36,965 nt of DNA from Streptomyces sporangiiformans. GTDB lineage: Bacteria; Actinomycetota; Actinomycetes; Streptomycetales; Streptomycetaceae. How positions within the stretch are numbered: position 1 is the stretch's first letter; each line of letters opens with the position of its first letter. Under the pieces are notes generated by a model. It searched no databases. It was not told the origin of the DNA and saw only the letters and a program-made list of their open reading frames with translations. The translations under genes and the position numbers were made by a program. This document shows, piece by piece, positions 22,352-30,770 of the stretch. Where the stretch lies: NCBI RefSeq assembly GCF_005768555.2, contig NZ_VCHX02000096.1:1-36965 (forward strand), given 5' to 3'.

Positions 22352-23526
22352 GTGCCCAACCCCGTCCTGAGCTCGACCCGACCCGGCTACGAGCCGGCCA
22401 CGGAGCCAAGTGGACCGCCGTCGACGCCGACGTCCTACCTGCCTGGGTCGCCGACATGGACATCGGCATCCCCGAACCCGTCCGCGCCCGCATGCTCGAG
22501 ACCATCGAACGTCAGGACCTCGGCTACCCCTACTGGCCCGACGGCGACCCCGTCGTCGACGCGTTCACCGACCGCATGCGGTCCCGGTACGGATGGCAGC
22601 CCCGCGAGGGCCGTACCCGCGTGTTCAGCGACCTGATCCAGATCCTGCAGATCGTCATCGAACACACCACCGAGCCCGGCGATCCCATCGCCCTGCACGT
22701 GCCGAACTACCCACCGTTCCTCGCCGCGATCCACCGCGCACGACGCCGGATCGTGCCGCTCCCCCTCGACCGCACCGCCGGAGGCTGGGAACTCGACCTC
22801 GACCGACACCACGCCGTCTTCGCCACCGAACGGCCTCGTCTGTTCGTGCTGGTCAACCCGCACAACCCGACTGGGCACACGTTCAGCGCCGCCGAGCTGC
22901 GTGGGCTGGCCGACATCGCGACCGAGCACCAAATCCCCGTTCTGGCTGATGAGATCCACGCCGACCTCACCTACCCACCGCACCGGCACATCCCCTTCGC
23001 CGGCCTCGACCCGGCCGTGGAGGACCTGACCATCACCGCGACGTCGGCGACGAAGGCGTTCAACCTCGCCGGCACCCGGTGCGCGGTCGCTCACCTCGGC
23101 TTCGCACCCACCGCCGACGCTCTCGACCGCGCCCCGCTGGACTACTTCGGCACCCCCAGCGTCCTCAGTCGCATCGCCACCGTCGCCGCCTGGCGTGAAT
23201 CCCACGACTGGCACCACGCCACCACCGACCTGCTCACCCGCAACCGTGACCGCGTCACCGCCTGGGCCCGCGCCCACCCTGAGCTCGGCTACCTCCCCCC
23301 GGAGGCGACCTACCTCGCCTGGATCGACTTCACCCAGGCAGGCCTCGGACCCGACCCCGCGGCCGCGCTGCTCCGGCACGCAGGCGTGTACCTCAACTCC
23401 GGTGACGAATTCACTCAGCACACCGAACTGACCAGCTCGACCTACGCACGACTCAACTTCGCCACCACTACCGCGAACCTCGAACAAATCCTGGACCGAC
23501 TCGATAGCGCACTGGGAAAGAGTTAG
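22348..23526 (+). CDS. MalY/PatB-type PLP enzyme, probable C-S beta-lyase
   Basis: 392 residues, fold-type I PLP enzyme. Landmarks are the substrate-side motif WVADMDIGIPEPV (MalY/PatB signature), VNPHNPTG (Asn173), ADEIHADLTYP (Asp201), the PLP lysine Lys236 in ATSATKAFNLAG, and the carboxylate-binding Arg in TYARLNFA. Family members split cysteine S-conjugates or cystathionine to a thiol, pyruvate and ammonia. ATG 22348 overlaps the DinB stop. Together with a thiol-dependent DinB protein and a transporter it may process a thioether or cysteine conjugate (inference). Confidence 0.88.
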   Translation: MSAQPRPELDPTRLRAGHGAKWTAVDADVLPAWVADMDIGIPEPVRARMLETIERQDLGYPYWPDGDPVVDAFTDRMRSRYGWQPREGRTRVFSDLIQILQIVIEHTTEPGDPIALHVPNYPPFLAAIHRARRRIVPLPLDRTAGGWELDLDRHHAVFATERPRLFVLVNPHNPTGHTFSAAELRGLADIATEHQIPVLADEIHADLTYPPHRHIPFAGLDPAVEDLTITATSATKAFNLAGTRCAVAHLGFAPTADALDRAPLDYFGTPSVLSRIATVAAWRESHDWHHATTDLLTRNRDRVTAWARAHPELGYLPPEATYLAWIDFTQAGLGPDPAAALLRHAGVYLNSGDEFTQHTELTSSTYARLNFATTTANLEQILDRLDSALGKS

Positions 23527-23582
23527 AGCACCACCGTGAGTCCGCCCCAGCGATCCGTCAGGATTTCCGGGCTGTGCCGGCC
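23523..23582 (-). pseudogene. Possible C-terminal remnant of a minus-strand gene
   Basis: Between the MalY gene and IS1380 copy 2, the minus strand reads HSPEILTDRWGGLTVVL and a TAA overlapping the MalY stop. It looks like a gene end cut off by the IS. Short, so low confidence. Confidence 0.2.
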
Positions 23583-23707
23583 CTAGCCTCGCGCTTTCAC
23601 GAAGCGGGCTGTCCGGCTGGTGATCAAGAAAGCAGAAAGTGCCTCTGACCAGCGATAATGAGGATTGCTGAGGTCCTTGTTCCCACCACCGCCGGAGGCA
23701 CTTCCAG

Positions 23708-25085
23708 GTGAAGAAGCGTATCGGGTCCTATCCGCGTGTCCGCGTCGAGGGCGGCGGCCGCGGAGTGGTTTCGCAGGCCGGGGCGGTGCTGCTGGTCGAG
23801 ACGGTCCGCAAGTCCGGTCTGGATGCGGCGATATCGGCGGCGCTTGTGCCGTGGCGCAAGCCGCGGACGGTGCACGATCCGGGCAAGAATCCTGCTGGAT
23901 GTCGCGCTCGCGGTGGCGCTGGGCGGAGACTGCCTGGCCGATGTGGGCATGCTGCGGGCCGAGCCGGCCGTGTTCGGGCCGGTGGCCTCCGACCCCACGG
24001 TCTCCCGGCTGATCAGCAAGCTGGCGGCGGGCGGACAGCGGGTCCTGGCTGCGCTGCGCACCGCCCGTGCTGAAGTACGCGAACACGTATGGCGGTTGGC
24101 CGGTGAAGCAGCACCGGACGCGGACGGGCAAGTGATCGTGGACATCGACGGCGTCGTCGTCCTGGCACACTCCGAGAAGCAGGACGCCGCCGCGACCTGG
24201 AAGAAGACGTTCGGGCACCACCCGCTGATGGGGTTCGTCGACCACGGCCGCGGCGGGTCCGGCGAGCCGGTCGTGGGCATGCTGCGGCCCGGCAACGCGG
24301 GCTCCAACACCGCCGCAGACCACATCGAGGCCACCAAGCTGGCCCTGACTCAGCTGCCGAAGCGGTTGCGGCGGGGGCGGCAGACGCTGATCCGTACCGA
24401 CTCCGGCGGCGGCACCCACGAATTCGTCGCCTGGCTCGCCCAGCGCGGAAGGTGGCTGTCGTACTCGGTCGGCATGACCATCACCGACGCCATCCACCAG
24501 GCCGTCCTGAAGATCCCGGCCTCGGCTTGGACACCGGCCGTGGAACCCGACGGCGAGATCCGCGACGGCGCCTGGGTCGCCGAACTCGCCGGCGACTGCC
24601 TGACCGGCTGGCCGAAAGGGCTGCGGCTGATCGTGCGCAAGGAACGGCCGCACCCCGGCGCCCAACTGCGCTTCACCGACGCCGACGGCATGCGGTTGAC
24701 CTGCTTCGCCACCAACACAGCGGGCCAGGCGATCGCTACCCTCGAACTGCGCCACCGGCAGCGGCCCCGTGCCGAGGACCGCATCCGCGCCGCCCGCGCC
24801 ACCGGCCTGCGCAACCTTCCCCTCCACGACGCCGCACAGAACCAGATCTGGCTGGAGATCATCCAGATCGCCCTCGACCTGCTCGCCTGGATGCCCCTGG
24901 TCGCCCTGACCGGCCAAGCCCGGCTCTGGGAGCCCCGCCGACTGCGGCTGCGACTGTTCTCCACCGCCGCCCAGCTCATTACCACCGGCCGCCGTCGCTA
25001 CCTCCGCCTCGCCAAGCACTGGCCCTGGACCGGTGTGATCACCGATGCCCTGGACCGGCTTCACGCCCTCCCGAACCCCGGCTGA
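23708..25085 (+). pseudogene. IS1380 family transposase with one-base insertion
   Basis: Highly similar to the copy 1 protein. After DPGK near 23887 an extra A (AAGAATCCTG where the frame needs AAGATCCTG) shifts the frame; the rest (ILLDVALAVALGGDCLADVG to the end) is intact in the next frame. GTG 23708 matches the copy 1 start. Inactive alone, but its ends could still be moved by the copy 1 transposase. Confidence 0.85.
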
Positions 25086-25214
25086 CCAGTATCTTCCCAT
25101 CCCTGCGAGCAGCACCAGCCCACCGGAGCCGTGGAACCCGGCGCACACCCGACGCGACAGTCGGGCACCCAACCTGCCCAGACTCCGAAAACCTCCACCA
25201 ACACTCACCACAAA

Positions 25215-25240
25215 GGGTCCGTCAGCAAGCTGACGGACCC
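25215..25240. terminator. Terminator at the right end of IS1380 copy 2
   Basis: Perfect 12-bp stem GGGTCCGTCAGC/GCTGACGGACCC with an AA loop, just inside the right terminal repeat. Copy 1 keeps only a damaged version. Confidence 0.75.
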
Positions 25241-25255
25241 TCATGAACGATCGAG

Positions 25256-25297
25256 GTTAGCGGCGTCGAGCATGCGCCAGAACGCTTCGGTGTCCAT
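25256..25297 (-). pseudogene. N-terminal stub of a DUF4240-like gene cut by IS1380
   Basis: Minus strand from ATG 25297 reads MDTEAFWRMLDAA and runs into the IS1380 end. This is the typical start of DUF4240-domain proteins. The rest is absent from the other flank, so the insertion was accompanied by a deletion or rearrangement. Confidence 0.4.
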
Positions 25298-25331
25298 GGC
25301 GGGCAGTCTGCCAGGGCGCTCCGAAAAGCCT

Positions 25332-25351
25332 CCTCCGCACGCGCGCGGAGG
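25332..25351 (+). terminator. GC hairpin followed by TTAAAA
   Basis: CCTCCGC/GCGGAGG with a 6-nt loop, followed by an AT-rich run. A possible terminator facing right. Confidence 0.4.
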
Positions 25352-25356
25352 TTAAA

Positions 25357-25369
25357 ACTCAAGTTGAGT
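25357..25369. promoter_or_regulatory. Palindrome ACTCAA-G-TTGAGT
   Basis: Perfect 6-bp arms in an AT-rich island. It resembles MerR/SoxR-class sites. There is no partner gene nearby, so it may be an orphan operator. The remainder of 25298-25713 holds no gene that I can support. Confidence 0.35.
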
Positions 25370-25508
25370 ACGTGTTTCTGAACTCTGATCGGCCACCGGA
25401 ACGGTGCTCATCGTTTTCGGCCTGGACCTGGCTCTGTCCGAATGATCAGAGACCGAGACCGGAGGAGCATCAACCTCAACGCGGCTGGCTGTGTCACTTT
25501 TCAGGGAT

Positions 25509-25536
25509 GTCGTTTCGAGGTGAGTTCGGGAGTCAC
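25509..25536 (-). repeat. Inverted repeat, left copy, flanking the kinase-like gene
   Basis: Read on the minus strand it is GTGACTCCC, four variable bases, then TCACCTCGAAACGAC. It matches the right copy at 26893-26920 at 24 of 28 positions, all differences lying in the four-base centre. Weaker similarity continues outside it. Confidence 0.7.
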
Positions 25537-25713
25537 TCGCGGGGCTTTTTCGTGATCAATGTCGATGTGAATTGATGTCACTGGGGCGCTGTGGCAGCCG
25601 TCAGGGCCCCAGGAGCGGCTCATCGCCCTCGACGTGAAAGGGTGGCGGCAGCTCCTGCCCGGGTGTTCGTTGAAGTGGTTGCATGAGAGGCGGGCGCCCG
25701 GCTGGAGGCATAG

Positions 25714-26802
25714 GTGGAGAGCCCTGACATGTCCCGTGGTGCTCGTCTGGCTGCCCACGGTGCCGTTTCCACATCGCTGGCGCTATGCAGCGATCGCAGA
25801 CTGCACGAGCTCGTGGACGCCGCCACACCGATCGGTTCCGGCATCGGCGGGAAGACACTACTGCTGGAGGTCGACGAAACCCCGGTCTTCGTCAAGCAGG
25901 TACCGCTGACCGATCTGGAGCGACGGCCGGAGAACGTTCACTGCACGGCGAATTTGTTCGGAGTGCCCTCCTTTTGCCAGTACGGTATCGGCGGCCCGGG
26001 GTTCGGAGCCTGGCGGGAGCTGGCCGTGCAGATCATGACGACGAACTGGGTGATCTCGGGAGACTACGAGGGTTTTCCCCTGATGTACCACTGGCGGGTG
26101 GTACCAGGGCCTGGCCAGCCACTTCCCGAGGAGCTGGCCGATGTGGAACGAGTTGTCGCCTACTGGGGAGGCGGATCGGGGGTGCGCCGCCGGATCGAGG
26201 CTCTCCAGCAGTCCACGGCGAGCCTCATGCTGTTCCTGGAGTACATCCCACAGAACCTGCACGACTGGTTGGGTGTCCAGATCGGGGCCGGTGACGAGGT
26301 GGCCGGGCGGGCCTGCGCCTTGGTGGACAACGAACTGCAAGCCGGCACCTCGTTCATGAGCGCCCGCGGGCTGCTGCACTTCGACGCTCATTTCAAGAAC
26401 ATCCTGACCGACGGCCGCCGTCTGTACTTCGCAGACTACGGCCTCGCGCTCTCTTCCCGCTTCGACCTGTCCAGGGACGAGGCCGGTTTCTACGACCGGC
26501 ACCGGAGCCACGACCGCTGCTACACGGCCTCGTACCTGGTGTACTGGCTGGTCACCGCCCTGTACGGGTATGGGTGGGACGAGCGCTACGCACTGGTGCG
26601 CGCGTGCGCCGAGGGGGAGCGCCCCACGGGAATCCCGGAGGCGGCCTCGACGATCATCGCCCGCCATGCGCCGCTCGCCGCGGTGATGTGGGACTTCTTC
26701 CGCAGGCTCCAGGAGGAGAGCCGGGAAACCCCCTACCCGCTGGAGGCGATCCGCCGGATCGGACAGCAGGACAGCCCGCCTGATGCGGCGACGGGGTCAT
26801 AG
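25714..26802 (+). CDS. Protein kinase-like (APH/Ser-Thr kinase fold) protein
   Basis: 362 residues. A glycine-rich loop GSGIGGK (41-47), the likely ATP lysine Lys61 in VFVKQV, catalytic loop LLHFDAHFKN (His222, Asp224, Asn229) and metal-binding ADYG (Asp241) fit a kinase fold. There is no transmembrane or sensor domain. The substrate could be a protein or a small molecule. GTG 25714 has GGAGG 5 bases upstream; ATG 25729 is an alternative. It stands alone and is enclosed by 28-bp inverted repeats at 25509 and 26893, suggesting that it moves as a unit. Confidence 0.8.
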   Translation: MESPDMSRGARLAAHGAVSTSLALCSDRRLHELVDAATPIGSGIGGKTLLLEVDETPVFVKQVPLTDLERRPENVHCTANLFGVPSFCQYGIGGPGFGAWRELAVQIMTTNWVISGDYEGFPLMYHWRVVPGPGQPLPEELADVERVVAYWGGGSGVRRRIEALQQSTASLMLFLEYIPQNLHDWLGVQIGAGDEVAGRACALVDNELQAGTSFMSARGLLHFDAHFKNILTDGRRLYFADYGLALSSRFDLSRDEAGFYDRHRSHDRCYTASYLVYWLVTALYGYGWDERYALVRACAEGERPTGIPEAASTIIARHAPLAAVMWDFFRRLQEESRETPYPLEAIRRIGQQDSPPDAATGS

Positions 26803-26890
26803 GACCCGCTGCGGCAGCAGCACACTCCACCGTCCCACCACAAGCCCCTGGGTGACGTCAGAACAAACCGACATGGCAAACTCGTTCAGA

Positions 26891-26911
26891 AGGTGACTCC
26901 CACAGTCACCT
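26891..26911 (+). terminator. Hairpin downstream of the kinase-like gene
   Basis: AGGTGACT-CCCAC-AGTCACCT, a perfect 8-bp stem 88 bases after the stop. It is part of the right inverted-repeat copy, so it may be a transposase site rather than a terminator. The left copy cannot form the same perfect hairpin because its centre differs. Confidence 0.4.
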
Positions 26912-26920
26912 CGAAACGAC
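26893..26920 (+). repeat. Inverted repeat, right copy, flanking the kinase-like gene
   Basis: Same 28-bp unit as 25509-25536, here on the plus strand: GTGACTCCC-N4-TCACCTCGAAACGAC. The intergenic stretch 26921-27080 holds no gene that I can support. Confidence 0.7.
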
Positions 26921-27080
26921 TCCCGCAGTGAGATACAAAGCCAACGCGGTGATGTCCCATGGTGTGGTCATCCCCACCGCCAGGGGGTGGCTCACCGGAT
27001 GGGCAATGACATCGGTGCGCGGCGATCGTGTGTCCCAGAGACGACTTGATGGCCACGCATGACGAAGGGACACCTCATCG

Positions 27081-27796
27081 ATGCGCGTCCTCCTGATCGG
27101 GCCGCCCGGAGCTGGCAAGGGCACGCAGGCAGTGCGCCTTGCCGCGCATCTGTCGATCCAGCACATCTCCACCGGTGACCTGTTCCGCGAGCACATCGAC
27201 CAGGGCACCGAGCTCGGGCAGAACGCCCACACGCACATACGCGCCGGCCTTCTGGCACCGGACGAGGTCACAATCGGGGTGATCAAAGAGCGCCTTGCCC
27301 GTCCGGACACCGAGTGCGGATTCCTGCTGGACGGCTTCCCCCGCAATCTTGCCCAGGCCCAGGCTCTGGACGGCATCCTGGCCGACTCGAAGTCGAGGCT
27401 GGATGCCGTACTGGACCTGGAGATTCCCGAGGCCCAGGTGGTCAGGCGGATCGCTGGACGACGGTTGTGCCGTCAGGACCGCGAACACATCTTCCACGTC
27501 GACTACAGCCCGGCTGAAGTGGCAGGAGCCTGCGACGTCTGCGGCGGTGAGCTGTACCAGCGCGATGACGACCGCGAGACAACCGTTCGCAAGCGACTGG
27601 AGGTTATCGCAGCGAGACGGCGCCGGTCGTCGACCACTACCAAGCTCAGGGCCTGGTGACCACGATCTCGGCCCTCGGCCAGGTCCAGGAGGTCCTGGAC
27701 CGCGCGCTGGTCGCGATCGGCCAGGCCAGGTCGATGCCTCCGGCGCGTCGAGCTGTTGACCCCTGCGCTGGGAAGGTGCGGGGCTGCCGTCCCTGA
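27081..27796 (+). pseudogene. adk: Adenylate kinase, extra copy with a one-base deletion near the C-terminus
   Basis: Clear Adk: P-loop GPPGAGKGTQ (7-16), HISTGDLFRE NMP-binding part, LLDGFPRN, and a zinc-type LID with Cys130, Asp133, Cys151 and Cys154. After KRLEV (about 27605) one base is missing. The annotated frame ends at 27659 with an unrelated basic tail. The family's C-terminal helix (SETAPVVDHYQAQGLVTTIS) continues in another frame to TGA 27794-27796. The shift removes Adk's last helix and strand, so activity is doubtful. The essential adk is normally in the secY region, so this is probably an acquired paralogue. ATG 27081 is the family start. Confidence 0.85.
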
Positions 27797-27867
27797 CTGC
27801 CGCCGCCGAGGACTGTAAGCTCCGCCCGCCCGGTGGCTGTTTTCGACACCCCGACTTTGGGACGACG

Positions 27868-27906
27868 CGGCTGACCGGACCCTTGCGATGCAGGCCCGGT
27901 CAGCCG
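27868..27906. terminator. Bidirectional hairpin after adk
   Basis: Perfect 11-bp stem CGGCTGACCGG/CCGGTCAGCCG around a 17-nt loop. It lies between the adk copy (plus) and the zinc-ribbon gene (minus). The rest of 27797-28086 contains no gene that I can support. Confidence 0.65.
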
Positions 27907-28086
27907 TCGGCTGGCGCCGGTTTTCTCGCCCAGCTGGGATGGCGCCTTTCCGTGCGAGGCGCCTGGTCATGAGCGTGATGGCGCTTCCAAGCCGAGAGTC
28001 AGACCGAAAATCCTAAGATCACAATGAATGGCCGCAAATAACCGGATGGTGACCGAAGTTGGATCAGGGATGCGTTCGCCCTGCGG

Positions 28087-28392
28087 TTACTGTGACCGTT
28101 CGCCGAATGGTTCCGCTCGGCGCCTCCAACCCCTCACCTTGCACCGCGGCGAGCAGAACACCGCATCCGAGCGACGGTCGACGCCAGCCACCCACCGGGC
28201 CCCGCACTCCGGACACTCCACCTCGCCCGTACCGTCCCGGACGGCCGCCAGGCGCTGGCGCAAGCGCCTTTCCCGACGCCACTGACTGGACCGACACACC
28301 GACGAACTCCGCCCCGGGCCGGGCCCCGGCCTCAGCCGTTCCCCGCAGCCCCGGCAGATCCTTTCCCCGGCCCGACCGGCGTCCTCGGACAC
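28087..28392 (-). CDS. Small zinc-ribbon protein of unknown function
   Basis: 101 residues, Arg-rich. Two Cys clusters: CRGCG near the N-terminus with a further Cys, and CPECG followed by CSPRC near the C-terminus, the latter a complete CxxC...CxxxC ribbon. An Arg-rich linker joins them. It may bind nucleic acid. GTG 28392 is used as start; no family recognised. It lies next to the NF041680-type IS and is opposite in direction to adk. Confidence 0.55.
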   Translation of the reverse strand: MSEDAGRAGERICRGCGERLRPGPGPGRSSSVCRSSQWRRERRLRQRLAAVRDGTGEVECPECGARWVAGVDRRSDAVFCSPRCKVRGWRRRAEPFGERSQ

Positions 28393-28461
28393 CAGGCCAG
28401 CGTAGGACCCCAGGCTACTCAGAACCGGGGCTTAGAAACACGCACTGAGCTTGTTCTTTAT

Positions 28462-29915
28462 CTACCAGGATCTTCCAGGTCTGCCGATGGCCTTGAGAGT
28501 CTCGGGGCTTTTGACGGTCTTGCCCACGTCGTAGCGGGGTGCGGGATGGCGGTTCTTGGTCCCGGGCGGGCGTCCGGGACCGGCGCCACGAGGTTGGGGA
28601 ACACGGGCCGGACAGAGCAGGTGGGCTCGGATGTTTCTGAACCCCCGGCGGACCCGGGCCGGAGTGAGGCGTTCGGGCTTGGTCGGCTTCTCCCAGGGCC
28701 GACCGAGGTCGGCGGCCAGGGGCCGGGCGAGCCTGAGCTGGGTGTGCGCGACGACCAGGAGCCAGGTCCAGCGGTCCGCCGCCTCGGGTGTACGCAGTTT
28801 CGGGGTGGTCCAGCCGAGCGTCTGCTTTCCGAACCTGAAGGTGTGCTCCAGGTCGAATCTCCTCAGGAACCCCTGCCACCAGCGGTCCACGTCCGCCGGG
28901 GTGGCTTTGGTCTTCGAGGACCACAGCCATACCGGCGGAGCCTCCCGCTCCTTGGAGAGGTGCTCGACTTTGAGGCGGACCAAGGTGCCCTCGACGATGG
29001 GGAGTTCACCGTCGTGCTCCAGCCAGGCCGAGCGGTGATTCAGCCTCGGGTGGACCCGGTCCCACGCCTGGGCTTCGGCCTTGCCGTAGTTGGTGGTGTC
29101 GGTAGCCGTGGTCACGGAGGGGTCGGGCCACGTCTCGGGCTTGATGAAGCGGAACTCCGGCCCGTGCTTGGGTGGGCGCCCGCCCTTGGGGGCGTAGACG
29201 CGGGGCAGCCTCGGCAGGCGCATCACCCGGTCGCCACGGATCCGGCCGACCAACTCGACGGGAAGATCCCGCAGCATCCAGGCCAGGCGGGTGACGTCGT
29301 AACCGGCGTCCATGACGATCGTGATGTCCGGGGCCCCGGGCTGCCACTGGCTGGCCGCGACGAGCCGTTCCACCACGGCCCTCAGCTGGGCGGCGGTGAC
29401 CGCGGTCGCGTCGTCGGCGGGCCCGAGCCGGACCACGTCCAAGATCCCTGTCCACGACGTGGCACCGGGCTCCAGGACAGCGACGAACGAGTAGGGCCAG
29501 CCCGGGATGAACTGCGACGCGGACTTCGCCCGCCCGTAGACATGACAGAACAGCCGTTGGTCCGAGCACGGAGCGTCAGAGCGAAGCCACGGCGACACGT
29601 CGACCGCAAGCACCAGGCGCCCGCCCTCGAAACGTGGCAGCGGCAACCCGGCTAGCGCCGTCCGCAGACGGTCGACATCAATCCCGCCGCGGTTGAGAGC
29701 GGAGCGCCGTACAACGCGCCGTGACCACGGCGGTGTTCGGGCACCAGCGTCAGATCCACCGGCGACTTCACCGGGCCGTCCGCACACAGCACCGCGTCCA
29801 CCAACTCGAACAGTTCATCGCGCCGGGCGGTCAGACATGCGTAGAACCCACCCCGGAAGCGTGACGCCTCTGCGAACGCTTCCGTCCGGACAGAATCAGA
29901 CAGCAGACTCACCAT
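28462..29915 (-). pseudogene. NF041680 family (IS701-like) transposase, frameshifted
   Basis: Homologous over its length to the intact copy at 32860. The N-terminal part (FRGGFYACLTARRDELFELV) is in one frame. A shift near 29700 leads into the main body: VLAVDVSPWLR, IVMDAGYDVTRLAWML (Asp), RRFDLEHTFRFGKQTLGW (Glu) and a Pro/Gly/Arg-rich tail. One lesion, so probably inactive. Confidence 0.8.
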
Positions 29916-30043
29916 CACGGCCTTCGTCTCGGTCACGTGCACCTTGGTCGGAGCACATGATCAGGCGGAGGCCGCCCCCACGTCCGCTGAACTGCGCAAA
30001 CCTGCCTCAAGTTCGAGATCGGTTCGACGTCGGGAAGCTGAAC

Positions 30044-30583
30044 TCATGACTCGCACGGTGGGAGTTCTTGCGCAGTCAACAGCCCTCGAATGGTGCTGAA
30101 GGCGTTCTTCTTCGGCGCACCGGTGAGCTGATCAACGATGACGCTGCATCCCACCCAGGTGGACCCGCACTCCTCGACCATGCTCCTGACGGCCGCAGCC
30201 TGGCTTCCGGTCTCAATCCAGTCATCAACCATCAGAACACGGTCTCCCGGCCCCAGCGAGGATCGCTGGAGTCGCAGCGTGTGACGAAGGCGTCGGTAGT
30301 CGGCAGACGACTGACGCACGACTTTGTCGCCTGGGAAGAGGCCCTCACCCTTGCGGATGGGAACGAAACCGACGCCGAGCTCGACGGCCGCGGCACCGCC
30401 TAGGAGGAATCCCCGCGACTCGATCCCGCAGACTGCTGTGATCTGCTCATCCCGGAACGGTTCAACCAGAGCGGCGACCACCGCGGCCAAGGCCTTGGCA
30501 TCCCGAAAGATCGCCCACACATCCGCGTGACCACCGATCCACCGGAAGTGTTCAAGCGTCAGGTCACGCGCAGTCGAAGGCAT
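30044..30583 (-). CDS. Phosphoribosyltransferase, adenine phosphoribosyltransferase-like
   Basis: 179 residues of type I PRTase fold. The PRPP loop is VLMVDDWIETGSQ (116-128, with Asp120-Asp121), and an Apt-like GIESRGFLLGG lies at 53-63. Apt makes AMP from adenine and PRPP; the divergent Trp-containing loop (DDWIETGS for the usual DDVIATGG) leaves the base uncertain. ATG 30583 starts the conserved part; the upstream ATG 30634 would include a palindrome-bearing leader. It lies inside the inverted repeats of the neighbouring IS, apparently as a passenger. Confidence 0.85.
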   Translation of the reverse strand: MPSTARDLTLEHFRWIGGHADVWAIFRDAKALAAVVAALVEPFRDEQITAVCGIESRGFLLGGAAAVELGVGFVPIRKGEGLFPGDKVVRQSSADYRRLRHTLRLQRSSLGPGDRVLMVDDWIETGSQAAAVRSMVEECGSTWVGCSVIVDQLTGAPKKNAFSTIRGLLTAQELPPCES

Positions 30584-30586
30584 GAG

Positions 30587-30599
30587 CGGAAGTCTTCCG
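30587..30599. promoter_or_regulatory. Palindrome CGGAAG-T-CTTCCG before the phosphoribosyltransferase
   Basis: Perfect 6-bp arms, 4 bases upstream of ATG 30583. Could be an operator or a short mRNA hairpin that limits translation. Confidence 0.4.
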
Positions 30600-30744
30600 A
30601 TCGCCGAACAAGGCAGCAAACCATTAACGACCACCCCGGCATCCTGGCTCTCACGACATCGACCTGAGCCCGTAGATAAAGAACAAGCTGAGCTTGCCTT
30701 TTAACCTCCGCGCTGGGTGCAACCTGAGGCTTGCCATCTTGACG

Positions 30745-30762
30745 CGTAACCTATGGGTTACG
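30745..30762. promoter_or_regulatory. ArsR-type operator over the ArsR/SRPBCC promoter
   Basis: Perfect palindrome CGTAACC-TATG-GGTTACG directly after -35 TTGACG (30739-30744). A -10-like TACGCT (30759-30764) places the start point on GTG 30771, fitting a leaderless mRNA. Binding would block the promoter, as expected for autorepression by ArsR/SdpR-type proteins. Confidence 0.65.
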
Positions 30763-30770
30763 CTTCTGGT

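Larger units (their letters stand above)
23583..25260 (+). mobile_element. IS1380 family insertion sequence, copy 2
   Basis: About 1.68 kb, same family and direction as copy 1. Left end CTAGCCTCGCGCTTTCACGA; right end (reverse complement) CTAACCTCGATCGTTCATGA. The transposase is frameshifted. The two copies bound about 4.06 kb of cargo. Confidence 0.85.
28445..30692 (-). mobile_element. NF041680-type IS copy 1 with a phosphoribosyltransferase inside its repeats
   Basis: A 21-bp sequence at 28445-28465 recurs inverted at 30672-30692 with one mismatch; the core is GAGCTTGTTCTTTATCTAC or its complement. The left copy contains the transposase stop codon. Between the copies lie the frameshifted transposase and the phosphoribosyltransferase gene. 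The normal transposase-side left end of this IS family also lies inside (about 29944-30030). Confidence 0.6.

Noticed and set aside
23583..25244. 553-codon minus-strand frame across IS1380 copy 2
   Set aside because: Antisense to the transposase, rich in Gly/Val/Gln shadow text, and present likewise opposite copy 1.
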